64,000 bases of DNA from Photobacterium jeanii. GTDB taxonomy: Bacteria; Pseudomonadota; Gammaproteobacteria; Enterobacterales; Vibrionaceae. Under the pieces are notes generated by a model. It made no database searches, was not told the origin of the DNA, and saw nothing but the letters and a program-made list of their open reading frames with translations. Every line of letters starts with the position of its first letter. The stretch's first letter is position 1. Shown here piece after piece: positions 55,391 through 64,000 of this stretch. Position numbers and translations under genes: made by a program. The stretch lies in assembly GCF_001650345.1 (NCBI RefSeq), contig NZ_LVHF01000015.1, forward strand, positions 137,524 to 201,523. The letters run 5' to 3'.

Positions 55391-56425
55391 ATGTTTCAAT
55401 CCCCTTTCAGCGTCGGTATTGATATTGGGCATCATAGTGTCAAAGCGGTGGCGTTAGCTCAGAAAAAAGAAGGTCTTGAGCTGGCTGCATTTAGTGAGGT
55501 TGCATTGCCACCCATGGTAATCAACGAGCAGCATAACGTGAATAGCGACCACTTGTTGTCAGCGATGCGTCAAATTAAAAAGCAATTACCTCGTGGTGCG
55601 AGACAGGTCGCACTTGGTTTACCCGACAGTGCAGTTATTAGCAAAATAATTCAGCTTGATACCAATTTAAATACAGATGAAATTGAGTTTGCGGTGGCGC
55701 AAGCGCTCGCGTCTTCGTCTCCGTTTCCTGTCGATGATTTACGGCTCGACTACTTCGCCGTTGAAGGCTCGAACGCCGCAGTCAGTACTGCCACTATGCC
55801 TTATCAGGTATTTGCGGCGCGAAAATCCGCGATCGATGAACGCGTTGCGGTGCTCGATAAAAGTGGTTTTTCTCCTAAAGTGATGGAACTGCAAACCCAC
55901 GCTTTGCTGTGGCTTGCCAAGCATTTTTATGAGACCGAACGACTTGAAGGCGCTTACGGGGTGGTAGATATTGGTAAGCACCACACCGAGTTTTGTGTCG
56001 ATCCGCCAGACACCTTGGCGTTCCACCGTGAGATCGCGTTTGGCAGTGACTCGGTCGCCTCATCTTCCGCCTTGGGTGCGAGCAACTTTGATGCGTCGCC
56101 TGCCGTTTTTGGCAGTGTTTCAGAAAATTCTTCGACCGATGTCGAACAGTTCACTCAACAATTGGCTGACCACTTGCGTCGTCAAATTCAACTCTACCAT
56201 TCTACTCACCCCCGTTATCAGTTAACTGGGTTGTGGTTATGTGGTGGCTGCCAATCCTTGGTGGTTGAAGAGTTGCTAGAGCGCATGCTGAATCTTGATA
56301 TTCGTTGGTTAAATCCTTTTCTGCGTATCGCGACGAGTAACAAGGTGGTGTTAGAGCCTCAACGTCAATATCACCAATTTGGGGTTGCAACTGGGCTGGC
56401 GTTGCGAGGAGTGCATCATGATTAA
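55391..56425 (+). CDS. pilM: Type IV pilus assembly protein PilM
   Basis: PilM is a cytoplasmic actin-like ATPase-fold protein that binds the N-terminus of PilN. The 344-aa protein begins MFQSPFSVGIDIGHHSVKAV with the phosphate-1 type motif, and has VVDIGKHHTEFCVD and LTGLWLCGGCQSL. I chose the ATG at 55391 with AGGGAG upstream; a 15-residue longer ORF exists. It opens pilMNOPQ, in which each gene overlaps or nearly overlaps the next. The last 8 bp overlap pilN. Confidence 0.92.
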   Translation: MFQSPFSVGIDIGHHSVKAVALAQKKEGLELAAFSEVALPPMVINEQHNVNSDHLLSAMRQIKKQLPRGARQVALGLPDSAVISKIIQLDTNLNTDEIEFAVAQALASSSPFPVDDLRLDYFAVEGSNAAVSTATMPYQVFAARKSAIDERVAVLDKSGFSPKVMELQTHALLWLAKHFYETERLEGAYGVVDIGKHHTEFCVDPPDTLAFHREIAFGSDSVASSSALGASNFDASPAVFGSVSENSSTDVEQFTQQLADHLRRQIQLYHSTHPRYQLTGLWLCGGCQSLVVEELLERMLNLDIRWLNPFLRIATSNKVVLEPQRQYHQFGVATGLALRGVHHD

Positions 56426-57020
56426 CAAGATCAACCTGCTGCCGTGGCGTGAAGCACAACGACAACAGCATCGACGTCGCTTTACGTCAGCTTTAGTGGC
56501 TGTGTGTTTGCTGGCCGTGCTCGGTCAGATTGCCTTTGCTCAATACTTTTATGCACAGCACGATACTCAACAAGCGCGCAATCAAGCGTTGCAACAAGAA
56601 ATAGTGCGGCTTGAGCATCGATTGTCCATTTTGCCAGAGCTGGACCGTCAGCGCGATGCGTTGAATAAACGCTTAAATGTGATTGCGGATATTCAGCGCG
56701 AGCGCAATAGGGTGACGCGTTTATTTAGTTTGCTGCCTGGCTTGATCCCGCAAGGGGTGTACTTGGAGTCTTTGATCTTAAATAGCGGCAACGTTGATTT
56801 GCATGGCTTTGGCGATTCTAACGGTCGTTTGGCTACCTTACTGGGCAATATTGAGCAGACGGTGTGGCTCAACGATGTGGCGATGCACTCGATTATTGCC
56901 ACCAAAGGGGAAGCGAAACAGGATCTAACTCGATTCAATGCCTCGTTCTCTATGAGCCACCCTGCAGCCCCTCTGGATCCCAAAGATGGAGCGAAGCAGT
57001 TGGTGAGGAGAGCCCCATGA
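56418..57020 (+). CDS. pilN: Type IV pilus assembly protein PilN
   Basis: PilN is a bitopic inner-membrane alignment-complex protein. The 200-aa product starts MINKINLLPWREAQRQQHRR, the conserved INLLPWR motif that binds PilM. It has one membrane helix (about 25-45), a coiled coil (about 50-95), and a periplasmic ferredoxin-like domain. The start overlaps the pilM end by 8 bp, and the stop overlaps the pilO start (ATGA), supporting translational coupling. Confidence 0.93.
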   Translation: MINKINLLPWREAQRQQHRRRFTSALVAVCLLAVLGQIAFAQYFYAQHDTQQARNQALQQEIVRLEHRLSILPELDRQRDALNKRLNVIADIQRERNRVTRLFSLLPGLIPQGVYLESLILNSGNVDLHGFGDSNGRLATLLGNIEQTVWLNDVAMHSIIATKGEAKQDLTRFNASFSMSHPAAPLDPKDGAKQLVRRAP

Positions 57021-57628
57021 GCCAGTGGCAAGATTTAGAGTTAGATGAAATCCTCGATTGGCCTTTGGCACCACAGTGTGTGGTCTTGGTGCTAATAGCG
57101 GCATTGCTCACTGGTGGTGGCTACTGGTATTGGCAACAGCCGCTTAATGATGAACTCGAACAGCTGAAACAAACCGAGCTGCAATTACGAATGCAAATTA
57201 GCGCACGAGCTGCCCAGGTTGCCGCCTTGCCTACAATGCAATCGCAAGTGGAAGAATTAAATCGTCGTTACCAACAAGTGATTGAACAACTGCCGGAAGA
57301 AGATGAGTTAGCGAGCTTCCTTGCTGGGGTTAACGATGTTGGGGTTCGTAATGGTTTGGAGTTTCAGCGTATTGAGTGGGCGCCAATCCGAGAGGATCAA
57401 TGGTATTACGAGCTTCCGATCAATATGGAAGTGTCTGGTAGCTATGAACAAATGGGGCACTTTGCCGCTTCGATAGCCAAGTTATCAAGGATTGTGACTT
57501 TAAAGGATTTGGACTTAAGTGTGCTATCTCAGACGCCAGAGCAAGATACTTTGTCGTTGAAAGTGTCGGCGAGCACTTATCGCTTTAAGCCGCCTGTTGA
57601 TGATGGGCAAGGAAAAGCCAATGAATAA
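57017..57628 (+). CDS. pilO: Type IV pilus assembly protein PilO
   Basis: PilO is the partner of PilN in the inner-membrane platform. The 203-aa product (MSQWQDLELDEILDWPLAPQ) has an acidic cytoplasmic N-terminus, one membrane helix (about 21-40, ending GGYWYW), a coiled coil (about 45-95), and a periplasmic domain (LASFLAGVNDVGVRNGLEF). I chose the ATG at 57017, which overlaps the pilN stop, over an in-frame ORF start at 56864 inside pilN. Confidence 0.93.
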   Translation: MSQWQDLELDEILDWPLAPQCVVLVLIAALLTGGGYWYWQQPLNDELEQLKQTELQLRMQISARAAQVAALPTMQSQVEELNRRYQQVIEQLPEEDELASFLAGVNDVGVRNGLEFQRIEWAPIREDQWYYELPINMEVSGSYEQMGHFAASIAKLSRIVTLKDLDLSVLSQTPEQDTLSLKVSASTYRFKPPVDDGQGKANE

Positions 57629-58157
57629 CAAAGGATGGTGCACCTTATTGGCCGTGCTGGCGCTCGTAGGCTGTCGTGCTAATACCGATTCAGTGGAGCA
57701 ATTTATTAGCGATGCCCACCTCTATGCGAAAGCTGACATTGAGCCGTTACCCGAGCCTTATTACTTTGTGGCTGATGATTTTGTGATGACCAATGACAGG
57801 GTGCCTTTTTCTCAACCTCAGCCCGAAGAGATCGACAGTAAAGAAGCGATTGGCAAGGACTGTTGGCAACCAGATGATAGCCGTCGTCGCCAGCCGTTAG
57901 AGTCATTCCCGCTGGATCAGTTAGTGATGAAAGGGATCATGGGGGGCGGTAAACAGCGTTGGGCGCTGATATATACCCCTGAGTCTAAATTGGCTCAATT
58001 ACGTGTTGGTCAGTATATCGGTCTGAACCATGGCCGAGTTCTGAAGATAACGCCACAGTACATTGATATTGAAGAAATTTTATCTGATGGCAAAGGGTGC
58101 TGGTTAAAACGTGATAACCAGTTACGCCTGAAAGCCGAAGACATACCTGTATTTTGA
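57621..58157 (+). CDS. pilP: Type IV pilus lipoprotein PilP
   Basis: PilP is an inner-membrane lipoprotein that connects PilNO to the secretin. The 178-aa product has a lipoprotein signal peptide with lipobox LVGC (Cys at about residue 19). A disordered linker follows, then the HR domain beta fold (PLESFPLDQLVMKGIMGGGK, WALIYTPESKLAQLRVGQYIG). AAGGA lies seven bases before the ATG. It overlaps the pilO end by 8 bp. Confidence 0.93.
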   Translation: MNNKGWCTLLAVLALVGCRANTDSVEQFISDAHLYAKADIEPLPEPYYFVADDFVMTNDRVPFSQPQPEEIDSKEAIGKDCWQPDDSRRRQPLESFPLDQLVMKGIMGGGKQRWALIYTPESKLAQLRVGQYIGLNHGRVLKITPQYIDIEEILSDGKGCWLKRDNQLRLKAEDIPVF

Positions 58158-58170
58158 GGGAAAAAGTGAG

Positions 58171-59883
58171 ATGAAAAGGATGTTAACAAAGCTAGCCACT
58201 GAGAAGCGCTTTTCGATGTTGCTCTATGGCATTGCTTGGTTGTTATTGTTGGTCATGTTTCCTCGCTGGGCATATGCAGGTAGTCAGATCGCCGAAATTG
58301 ATTTTCATCGTGGTGATGCGGGACAAGGGGTCTTAACCGTAGAACTGGATAAAGCCCAGTCATTAATTGATATTCGCCAATCAGGACTGGAGTTATTTGT
58401 TGAAGTCGTGGATGCCACGATTAGCGATGAAATGCTGTATGTGTTGGATGTGAATGACTTTGCGACCACAGTGAAATCGGTCGAAACCTTTCGCAGTGAA
58501 AAAGGGGTCAAGTTGCTGCTTAAAATGAGCGAGCGCTTTGACTACGATTACACCACCAAAGGGAACCAGATCGACATTGTTGTCTCGGCGAAACCCAAGT
58601 CGGAAAAAAATGCTGAAAACAGCATTAGCTACAAAGGTAAGCCGATCTCGATTAACTTTCAGGACGTCCCCGTTCGTAACGTGTTACAGCTGATCGCGGA
58701 CTATAACGATTTTAACCTAGTGGTATCTGATACCGTCGAAGGTAACGTGACTTTGCGTTTGGATGATGTCCCTTGGCCGCAAGTGCTGGATATTATCTTG
58801 CAATCGAAAGGGTTGGATAAGCGTATTAACGGCAAAGTGGTGCTAGTGGCACCCAAAGCGGAATTGGATCATCAAGAACAGCAAGCCTTAGCGGCGCAGC
58901 GTAAAGCGGAAGAGTTAGCTGCGTTGCGATCTGAACTTATTCAAGTGAATTACGCTAAAGCGATTGACTTAGCAGAGCTATTATCCGGGGCGGAAGATGG
59001 TGTGACGATGTTATCTTCACGTGGCTCGCTACATGTTGATGAACGTACCAATTCATTGATCATTAAGGATTTGCCCGACAGTATCGAGAATATCAAAGAT
59101 ATTCTGAGTGCATTAGATATCCCAGTGAAACAGGTGCAGATCGAAGCTCGGATAGTCACCATGACCGAAGGGGATCTTGAAGAGCTAGGGGTTCGTTGGG
59201 GGGTGATCAGCAATAACGGCGACACCACGATTGGCGGCTCCATTGAAAGCAATCTTCATAATCGAGGTTTGTTGGATAAAAAATCGACCGTGGGTGATTA
59301 CCTCAATGTTAACTTGGGCGCGACGGCACCCGGTGCATCGAGTATCGCGTTCCAAGTGGCAAAAATGGGCGATATCCTACTAGATTTAGAATTGTCTGCG
59401 CTGCAGTCAGAAGAAAAAGCGGAGATTATCTCAAGCCCTCGTTTGATGACCACTAATAAGAAAACCGCGTATATCGAGCAAGGTACTGAATTGCCATACT
59501 TAGAAGCCTCATCCAGTGGTGCGGTGAGTGTGAAATTTAAAAAAGCGGTGTTGAGTTTAATGGTGACCCCGCAAATCACCCCTGATAACAAATTGGTGTT
59601 AGATTTGGTGGTGACACAAGATAAGCCTGGTAAAACGGTGAAAACCGGAACAGGGGAAGCGGTGGCGATCGATACCCAGCGTATCGGTACTCAGGTATTG
59701 GTAGAAAACGGTGAAACCTTGGTGCTTGGTGGGATCTATCAACATGAGATGGCGAAGAAAATTGAGCAAGTGCCATTATTGGGTGATTTACCCCTGCTAG
59801 GAGCACTATTCCGCCGCACAAAAGAAGACTTAGGCAAGAAAGAGTTGCTGATTTTCGTAACGCCGAAGATTGTTTTTCAGTGA
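58171..59883 (+). CDS. pilQ: Type IV pilus secretin PilQ
   Basis: PilQ forms the outer-membrane channel for the pilus and, in vibrios, for DNA-uptake pili. The 570-aa product has a signal peptide (about 1-37), an AMIN domain (about 40-140), N0 and N1 domains (ISINFQDVPVRNVLQLIADY, VNYAKAIDLAELLSG), and the secretin core (about 330-570; VQIEARIVTMTEGDLEELGVRWG, ending LLIFVTPKIV). It closes pilMNOPQ. Confidence 0.95.
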   Translation: MKRMLTKLATEKRFSMLLYGIAWLLLLVMFPRWAYAGSQIAEIDFHRGDAGQGVLTVELDKAQSLIDIRQSGLELFVEVVDATISDEMLYVLDVNDFATTVKSVETFRSEKGVKLLLKMSERFDYDYTTKGNQIDIVVSAKPKSEKNAENSISYKGKPISINFQDVPVRNVLQLIADYNDFNLVVSDTVEGNVTLRLDDVPWPQVLDIILQSKGLDKRINGKVVLVAPKAELDHQEQQALAAQRKAEELAALRSELIQVNYAKAIDLAELLSGAEDGVTMLSSRGSLHVDERTNSLIIKDLPDSIENIKDILSALDIPVKQVQIEARIVTMTEGDLEELGVRWGVISNNGDTTIGGSIESNLHNRGLLDKKSTVGDYLNVNLGATAPGASSIAFQVAKMGDILLDLELSALQSEEKAEIISSPRLMTTNKKTAYIEQGTELPYLEASSSGAVSVKFKKAVLSLMVTPQITPDNKLVLDLVVTQDKPGKTVKTGTGEAVAIDTQRIGTQVLVENGETLVLGGIYQHEMAKKIEQVPLLGDLPLLGALFRRTKEDLGKKELLIFVTPKIVFQ

Positions 59884-60048
59884 TATTGCGATTTGAAGGG
59901 CTCTAGCTATTGCCAAGTGGCGGTGAGTCCTGAGATAATTTTCGGTCTTATCACGAATTAAAAGTGAGGAAGTTGGCGCCTCGGGCTTATTTCTTAATAG
60001 AGCCTGCGGGCGGTGTCGTTTTATTAACCGCGCGTAAAATTGCTAAAA

Positions 60049-60567
60049 ATGGCTGAAAAACGAAATATTTTCCTGGTCGGCCCAATGGGTGCCGGCAAAA
60101 GCACTATTGGTAGACACCTTGCACAGCAACTGCATATGGAGTTTCTAGACTCTGATACAGTGATTGAAGAACGCACAGGTGCTGACATTAGTTGGGTTTT
60201 TGATGTTGAAGGTGAAGACGGTTTCCGTGCTCGCGAAGAAGGCGTCATCGATGATTTAACACAAGAACAAGGTATCGTTCTGGCAACTGGCGGTGGCTCT
60301 GTGAAGAGCAAAGAAAACCGTAACCGTCTGTCTGCTCGCGGTATCGTGGTTTACTTGGAAACGACGATCGAGAAGCAATTGGCACGTACACAACGTGACA
60401 AGAAGCGTCCATTGCTGCAAACTGATTCTCCACGCGAAGTACTAGAAGCGTTGGCGGAAGAACGTAACCCACTATACGAAGAAGTGGCGGATTACGTTGT
60501 ACGTACTGATGATCAAAGCGCGAAAGTTGTTGCGAACCAGATCATCAAGATGCTAGAAGAGCGTTAA
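60049..60567 (+). CDS. aroK: Shikimate kinase I
   Basis: AroK phosphorylates shikimate in aromatic amino-acid synthesis. The 172-aa P-loop kinase has Walker [10 protein letters not shown] (about 11-19), the shikimate-site [19 protein letters not shown] and [14 protein letters not shown], and the lid [12 protein letters not shown] chose the ATG at 60049 ([11 protein letters not shown]) by match to E. coli; a TTG 9 bp upstream is in frame. It is followed by aroB after 24 bp. Confidence 0.96.
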   Translation: MAEKRNIFLVGPMGAGKSTIGRHLAQQLHMEFLDSDTVIEERTGADISWVFDVEGEDGFRAREEGVIDDLTQEQGIVLATGGGSVKSKENRNRLSARGIVVYLETTIEKQLARTQRDKKRPLLQTDSPREVLEALAEERNPLYEEVADYVVRTDDQSAKVVANQIIKMLEER

Positions 60568-60591
60568 TACCTACTTGCAGAGAAGCTGGCC

Positions 60592-61671
60592 ATGGAACGG
60601 ATCAAAGTTAATCTAGGTGACAGAAGTTACCCTATCTCTATCGGCGCCGAGTTATTTAATAACCCGGCGTTGTTTTCGTCTGCGATTGAGTCAGGCCAAC
60701 GTGTAGTGGTGATCAGCAACGAGACTGTTGCCCCGCTGTACGCTGAACAATTGATGTCAACGTTAACGTCACTGGAATGTGAAGTGGCGCTATTGAGCTT
60801 GCCGGATGGCGAACAATACAAAACCCTTGAGACATATAACCAAATCATGACGTTCTTGCTGGAAGGCAATTATGGCCGTGATGTGGTGATTGTCGCTCTC
60901 GGTGGTGGTGTGATTGGAGATGTGGTTGGCTTTGCCGCGGCCAGTTATCAACGTGGTGTTGATTTTGTGCAAGTACCGACGACGCTACTGTCGCAGGTTG
61001 ATTCGTCGGTAGGCGGGAAAACCGCCGTCAATCATCCGCTTGGTAAAAACATGATTGGTGCTTTTTACCAACCTAAAGCGGTTGTGATTGATAACCATTG
61101 TTTACAAACCTTACCTGCTCGTGAGTTTGCGGCGGGGATGGCGGAAGTGATCAAGTACGGCATTATTGCCGATGCTGATTTCTTCACTTGGCTTGAAGAT
61201 AATATGGATAAGCTTCAAGCACTTGATAACGATGCGCTGTCTTATGCGATTGCGCGTTGTTGTCAAATCAAAGCCGATGTGGTGGCGGCTGATGAAAAAG
61301 AATCAGGCGTGCGCGCATTGCTCAATTTAGGTCATACCTTTGGTCATGCCATCGAAGCTGAGATGGGCTATGGTAACTGGCTTCATGGTGAAGCGGTTTC
61401 TACTGGCACTGTACTGGCTGCGCATACTGCGCATCAGCAAGGCTTGCTTTCTATTGACGATGTGCATCGTATTACCGCATTGCTTACCCGTGCTAACCTC
61501 CCGACCCACATTCCTGAAACCATGAATTTTGATAGTTTCATCAAGCACATGATGCGTGATAAGAAAGTATTGAAAGGGCAGCTACGCTTAGTGTTACCTA
61601 CATCGATTGGTAGTGCTGAGGTTGTTGCGGATGTGCCGGAAGCCACCTTACGTCATGTTATCAATGGCTAG
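60592..61671 (+). CDS. aroB: 3-dehydroquinate synthase
   Basis: AroB converts DAHP to 3-dehydroquinate using NAD and zinc. The 359-aa protein has the NAD-binding [47 protein letters not shown], and zinc or active-site residues in [13 protein letters not shown] and [10 protein letters not shown]. The aroKB-damX-dam order is the conserved one. damX begins within 15 bp of its stop. Confidence 0.97.
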   Translation: MERIKVNLGDRSYPISIGAELFNNPALFSSAIESGQRVVVISNETVAPLYAEQLMSTLTSLECEVALLSLPDGEQYKTLETYNQIMTFLLEGNYGRDVVIVALGGGVIGDVVGFAAASYQRGVDFVQVPTTLLSQVDSSVGGKTAVNHPLGKNMIGAFYQPKAVVIDNHCLQTLPAREFAAGMAEVIKYGIIADADFFTWLEDNMDKLQALDNDALSYAIARCCQIKADVVAADEKESGVRALLNLGHTFGHAIEAEMGYGNWLHGEAVSTGTVLAAHTAHQQGLLSIDDVHRITALLTRANLPTHIPETMNFDSFIKHMMRDKKVLKGQLRLVLPTSIGSAEVVADVPEATLRHVING

Positions 61672-61685
61672 GGTTGCGGGGGCGT

Positions 61686-63233
61686 ATGGTCGGTGACCTT
61701 ACTTTGAAAAGTTTGGATCTGGATAGCCAGATTCAACTTTTGTCTCGTATTCAATTCTTAACGCGCTTTAGTTCTAATCTGGTCCAAATTTCAGGCCAAA
61801 CTGGGGCGGGTAAAACTTGGTTGGCGCAGCGATACCTCGAAAGCTGGGCGAAAGACCACAAACAAGCCTTACTGCTTTGTCATCCAAGTCAATCGGATGC
61901 CCAACACCGTACTTTTATCCTCAATCAATTAGTGTCGTCTCCTTTGTTCAACGAGCAAGACCCATTGCTGCAAAGTATTGAGCGCATGATGGGGAATGAC
62001 AAGGTTCAGCTATTGCTGGTTATCGACGATGCTCACTTGTTGAGCCCGACCATGATTGCTGAATTGTGGGCCTTGGTAGTAAAAGCGCAAACTCAGCCGC
62101 ATTGGCAAGTAAATATTCTGTTATTTAGCCAAACAGGACGGTTAAATAAGTACCTCAGTCAAGTCTCCCATGGTCAGGGGCAAGCACCGCTGGAACTTGA
62201 GATTGGCGATCTTTCTCAAACAGAAGTGCTAACGTTTATTGAAGTGATGTTTGCGACCGCAGGGCTTGATGCCACGGCACGACGTCATTTAAAAGAGCAA
62301 GCGATGGTGGTCACGCCACGACCTGGCGCATTGATGCGCCTTAACGATAAGGATGATCAAGGAATGGCAAATACGGCAAGTCGAAGGTTATCACCTGCAT
62401 TATTGGTAACGTTGTTGGCGGTTGTGATTGGTGCCGCAGCAATTTGGCTGTTTTTGCCAACCGACAAGCCAGCTTCAACTGTTACCCAGACGCCGGCTTC
62501 AGCTGTTGATGTTCCCCTGGATGTAAAACCTCTACGCGAAGTGAAATCAGAGCCTCCGCAATCGCCTGCATCACCTGTGGTAGAGTCGGCGCCTTATACG
62601 GGAGCAACAATTGACGATACCGCAGCATTGCCGCCTGAAGTGAAAACTGATGGTCTAACGGTTGGGCGTCGCGACGAAGGTAAGCGTGTGGTGGTGCCTG
62701 CTGAGTTGGTTGATGGCTTGATTGCGGAACAAGCTCAAGGCGGAAGTGGTGAAGCGGCAGTCAGGGCGTTGTCACCCGAGCTAGAGGCCAGTGGTGCTGA
62801 GACTGTGCCAGTTTCTTCTTCAGACGCTTCTACCAACACGGTTACTGCACCAGAGCCTGTCGCACAGTCACAACCGAATAATCCATCGAATGTGGCAACG
62901 GTGAGCCCCTCATCAACACCTGTGGTTGAAAATAGGGTGTTGGGGCAAGAGTTAAAGCAGATTTCATCCCGTCAGTATGCGTTGCAGTTAGCTGCGTTGA
63001 AGTCATTGTCCGCCGCCAACAGTTTTATTGCTGAGCATGGGATTAAAGATATTGCCGAGATCTACGAAACCCGTCGGAGTGATGAGCCGTGGTTTATTAT
63101 TGTGACAGGGCAATACAACACAGTGGCAGCTGCGCGACGCGCCGAACGAGGCTTGCCGCAAAGCGTTCGAGCGGGTCAACCTTGGGTCAAATCTTACCGT
63201 CAAATTCATATTGAGATCGACAGAGTAAAATAA
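61686..63233 (+). CDS. damX: DamX-type SPOR-domain protein with N-terminal AAA ATPase domain
   Basis: The 515-aa protein has an AAA/ExeA-like ATPase region (about 1-225; Walker A GQTGAGKT at 37-44, Walker B LLVIDDAH at about 110-117). One membrane helix (about 237-257) follows, then a Pro/Ser/Glu-rich periplasmic linker (about 260-415) and a C-terminal SPOR domain (about 420-515; YALQLAALKSLSAANSFI). E. coli DamX lacks the ATPase domain and binds septal peptidoglycan through SPOR. I chose the ATG at 61686 with GGGGG upstream over a TTG at 61674. Confidence 0.9.
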   Translation: MVGDLTLKSLDLDSQIQLLSRIQFLTRFSSNLVQISGQTGAGKTWLAQRYLESWAKDHKQALLLCHPSQSDAQHRTFILNQLVSSPLFNEQDPLLQSIERMMGNDKVQLLLVIDDAHLLSPTMIAELWALVVKAQTQPHWQVNILLFSQTGRLNKYLSQVSHGQGQAPLELEIGDLSQTEVLTFIEVMFATAGLDATARRHLKEQAMVVTPRPGALMRLNDKDDQGMANTASRRLSPALLVTLLAVVIGAAAIWLFLPTDKPASTVTQTPASAVDVPLDVKPLREVKSEPPQSPASPVVESAPYTGATIDDTAALPPEVKTDGLTVGRRDEGKRVVVPAELVDGLIAEQAQGGSGEAAVRALSPELEASGAETVPVSSSDASTNTVTAPEPVAQSQPNNPSNVATVSPSSTPVVENRVLGQELKQISSRQYALQLAALKSLSAANSFIAEHGIKDIAEIYETRRSDEPWFIIVTGQYNTVAAARRAERGLPQSVRAGQPWVKSYRQIHIEIDRVK

Positions 63234-63341
63234 TTTCATTTGATGCCAGATATTTCCGTTCAGCGGTATCAGGACACCCCTCAAATAGGGTACAATCCGC
63301 CACCTTTCGTAACATTCGTGCAAGCAGTGGTGGCAAGCTAA

Positions 63342-64000
63342 ATGAAAAAGCATCGTGCATTCCTAAAATGGGCTGGAGGAAAATACTCTCTAGTCGAGGA
63401 AATCGAACGCCATTTACCGCCAGCGCGCAAGTTAGTCGAACCTTTTGTAGGGGCTGGCTCCGTATTCCTGAATACGGATTTTGAGCAGTACCTCTTGGCT
63501 GATATTAACCCGGATTTGATCAACCTCTACAACATCTTAAAGACCCAACCGGATCAGTACATCAAAGATGCCCGTGATTTATTCACCCCAGAATACAATC
63601 AAAAAGGCGCATACTTGGAAATCCGTGCTGCCTTTAACGCCACCCAAGACCCGTACCTACGTTCGTTGTACTTTTTGTATATGAACCGTCACGGCTTTAA
63701 CGGTCTATGCCGTTATAACAAGAAGGGGGGCTTTAATGTGCCGTTTGGTTCGTACAAGAAACCTTACTTCCCTGAAGCAGAGATGTACTACTTCTCTGAA
63801 AAAGCCAAACGCGCCACTTTTGTGTGCGAAGGCTATCAGCAGACATTTTCTCGTGCCCGTAAAGGCAGTGTGATTTATTGTGATCCACCGTATGCACCGC
63901 TTTCGACGACCGCTAACTTTACCTCGTATGCTGGTAATGGCTTTAGCTTAGATGACCAAGCTGCCTTGGCGGATGCGGCAGAAAACGCGGCGACCGAGCG
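63342..64000 (+). CDS. dam: DNA adenine methylase Dam (3' end outside window)
   Basis: Dam methylates adenine in GATC, guiding mismatch repair, replication initiation and, in vibrios with two chromosomes, chromosome II replication. The 219 visible codons start MKKHRAFLKWAGGKYSLVEE, the SAM-binding motif of the alpha class. LVEPFVGAGSVFLNT and the catalytic DPPY in IYCDPPYAPL follow. The C-terminus is cut by the window edge. It follows damX after 108 bp. Confidence 0.94.
   Translation, partial: MKKHRAFLKWAGGKYSLVEEIERHLPPARKLVEPFVGAGSVFLNTDFEQYLLADINPDLINLYNILKTQPDQYIKDARDLFTPEYNQKGAYLEIRAAFNATQDPYLRSLYFLYMNRHGFNGLCRYNKKGGFNVPFGSYKKPYFPEAEMYYFSEKAKRATFVCEGYQQTFSRARKGSVIYCDPPYAPLSTTANFTSYAGNGFSLDDQAALADAAENAATE

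Overview
The window is a continuous, gene-dense stretch of chromosome from a gammaproteobacterium of the family Vibrionaceae. Gene order follows enterobacterial blocks (gpmM-envC-yibQ, yibN-secB-gpsA-cysE-trmL, cpxRA/cpxP, priA-cytR-ftsN-hslVU-menA-rraA-zapB-glpFK-glpX, metJ/metBL/metF, mrcA/pilMNOPQ/aroKB/damX/dam). Several features are typical of vibrios: the quorum-sensing regulator AphA between metF and ppc, an argH gene fused to an acetyltransferase domain, and a peroxiredoxin-glutaredoxin fusion divergent from oxyR. The genus cannot be fixed from the sequence alone. I see no rRNA, tRNA, insertion sequence, prophage, integron or CRISPR array. Nearly all the sequence looks like core genome.

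Layout. 1-2.6 kb: lipid A and inner-core LPS genes (lpxM, hldD) and a TetR regulator. 2.6-6.1 kb: yibQ, envC, gpmM. 6.6-10.3 kb: yibN, secB, gpsA, cysE, trmL. 10.4-13.2 kb: the Cpx envelope-stress system with a CpxR box between cpxR and cpxP. 13.6-15.6 kb: pfkA (with a structured leader) and convergent tpiA. 15.9-19.5 kb: a tautomerase-fold isomerase, a DUF3135 protein, fpr with an Fe-S-type regulator, and glpX. 19.6-23.5 kb: a 57-aa membrane protein, glpK, glpF, a candidate small RNA and zapB. 23.5-31.4 kb: rraA, menA, hslU, hslV, ftsN, cytR, priA. 31.6-33.5 kb: rpmE with an L31 leader, and a short malic enzyme. 33.6-39.0 kb: the methionine regulon with met boxes. 39.1-42.8 kb: aphA and ppc. 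43.2-48.6 kb: argC-argB-argG-argH(A) preceded by a possible arginine leader peptide. 48.7-52.7 kb: a DUF3624 protein, a flavin disulfide reductase, the Prx-Grx fusion and oxyR. 52.7-59.9 kb: mrcA and the pilMNOPQ type IV pilus operon. 60-64 kb: aroK, aroB, damX and the start of dam.

The observation I rate highest is upstream of argC. A 15-codon ORF with a good ribosome binding site ends in three consecutive arginine codons. It is followed by mutually exclusive inverted repeats and a weak terminator-like hairpin, which together look like a translation-coupled arginine attenuator. Other leads are a compact three-way-junction-like leader in front of pfkA, an orphan terminator suggesting a small RNA upstream of glpF, a disulfide reductase with a three-cysteine tail beside the Prx-Grx/OxyR locus, and the absence of argE from the position next to argC where I expect it in vibrios.
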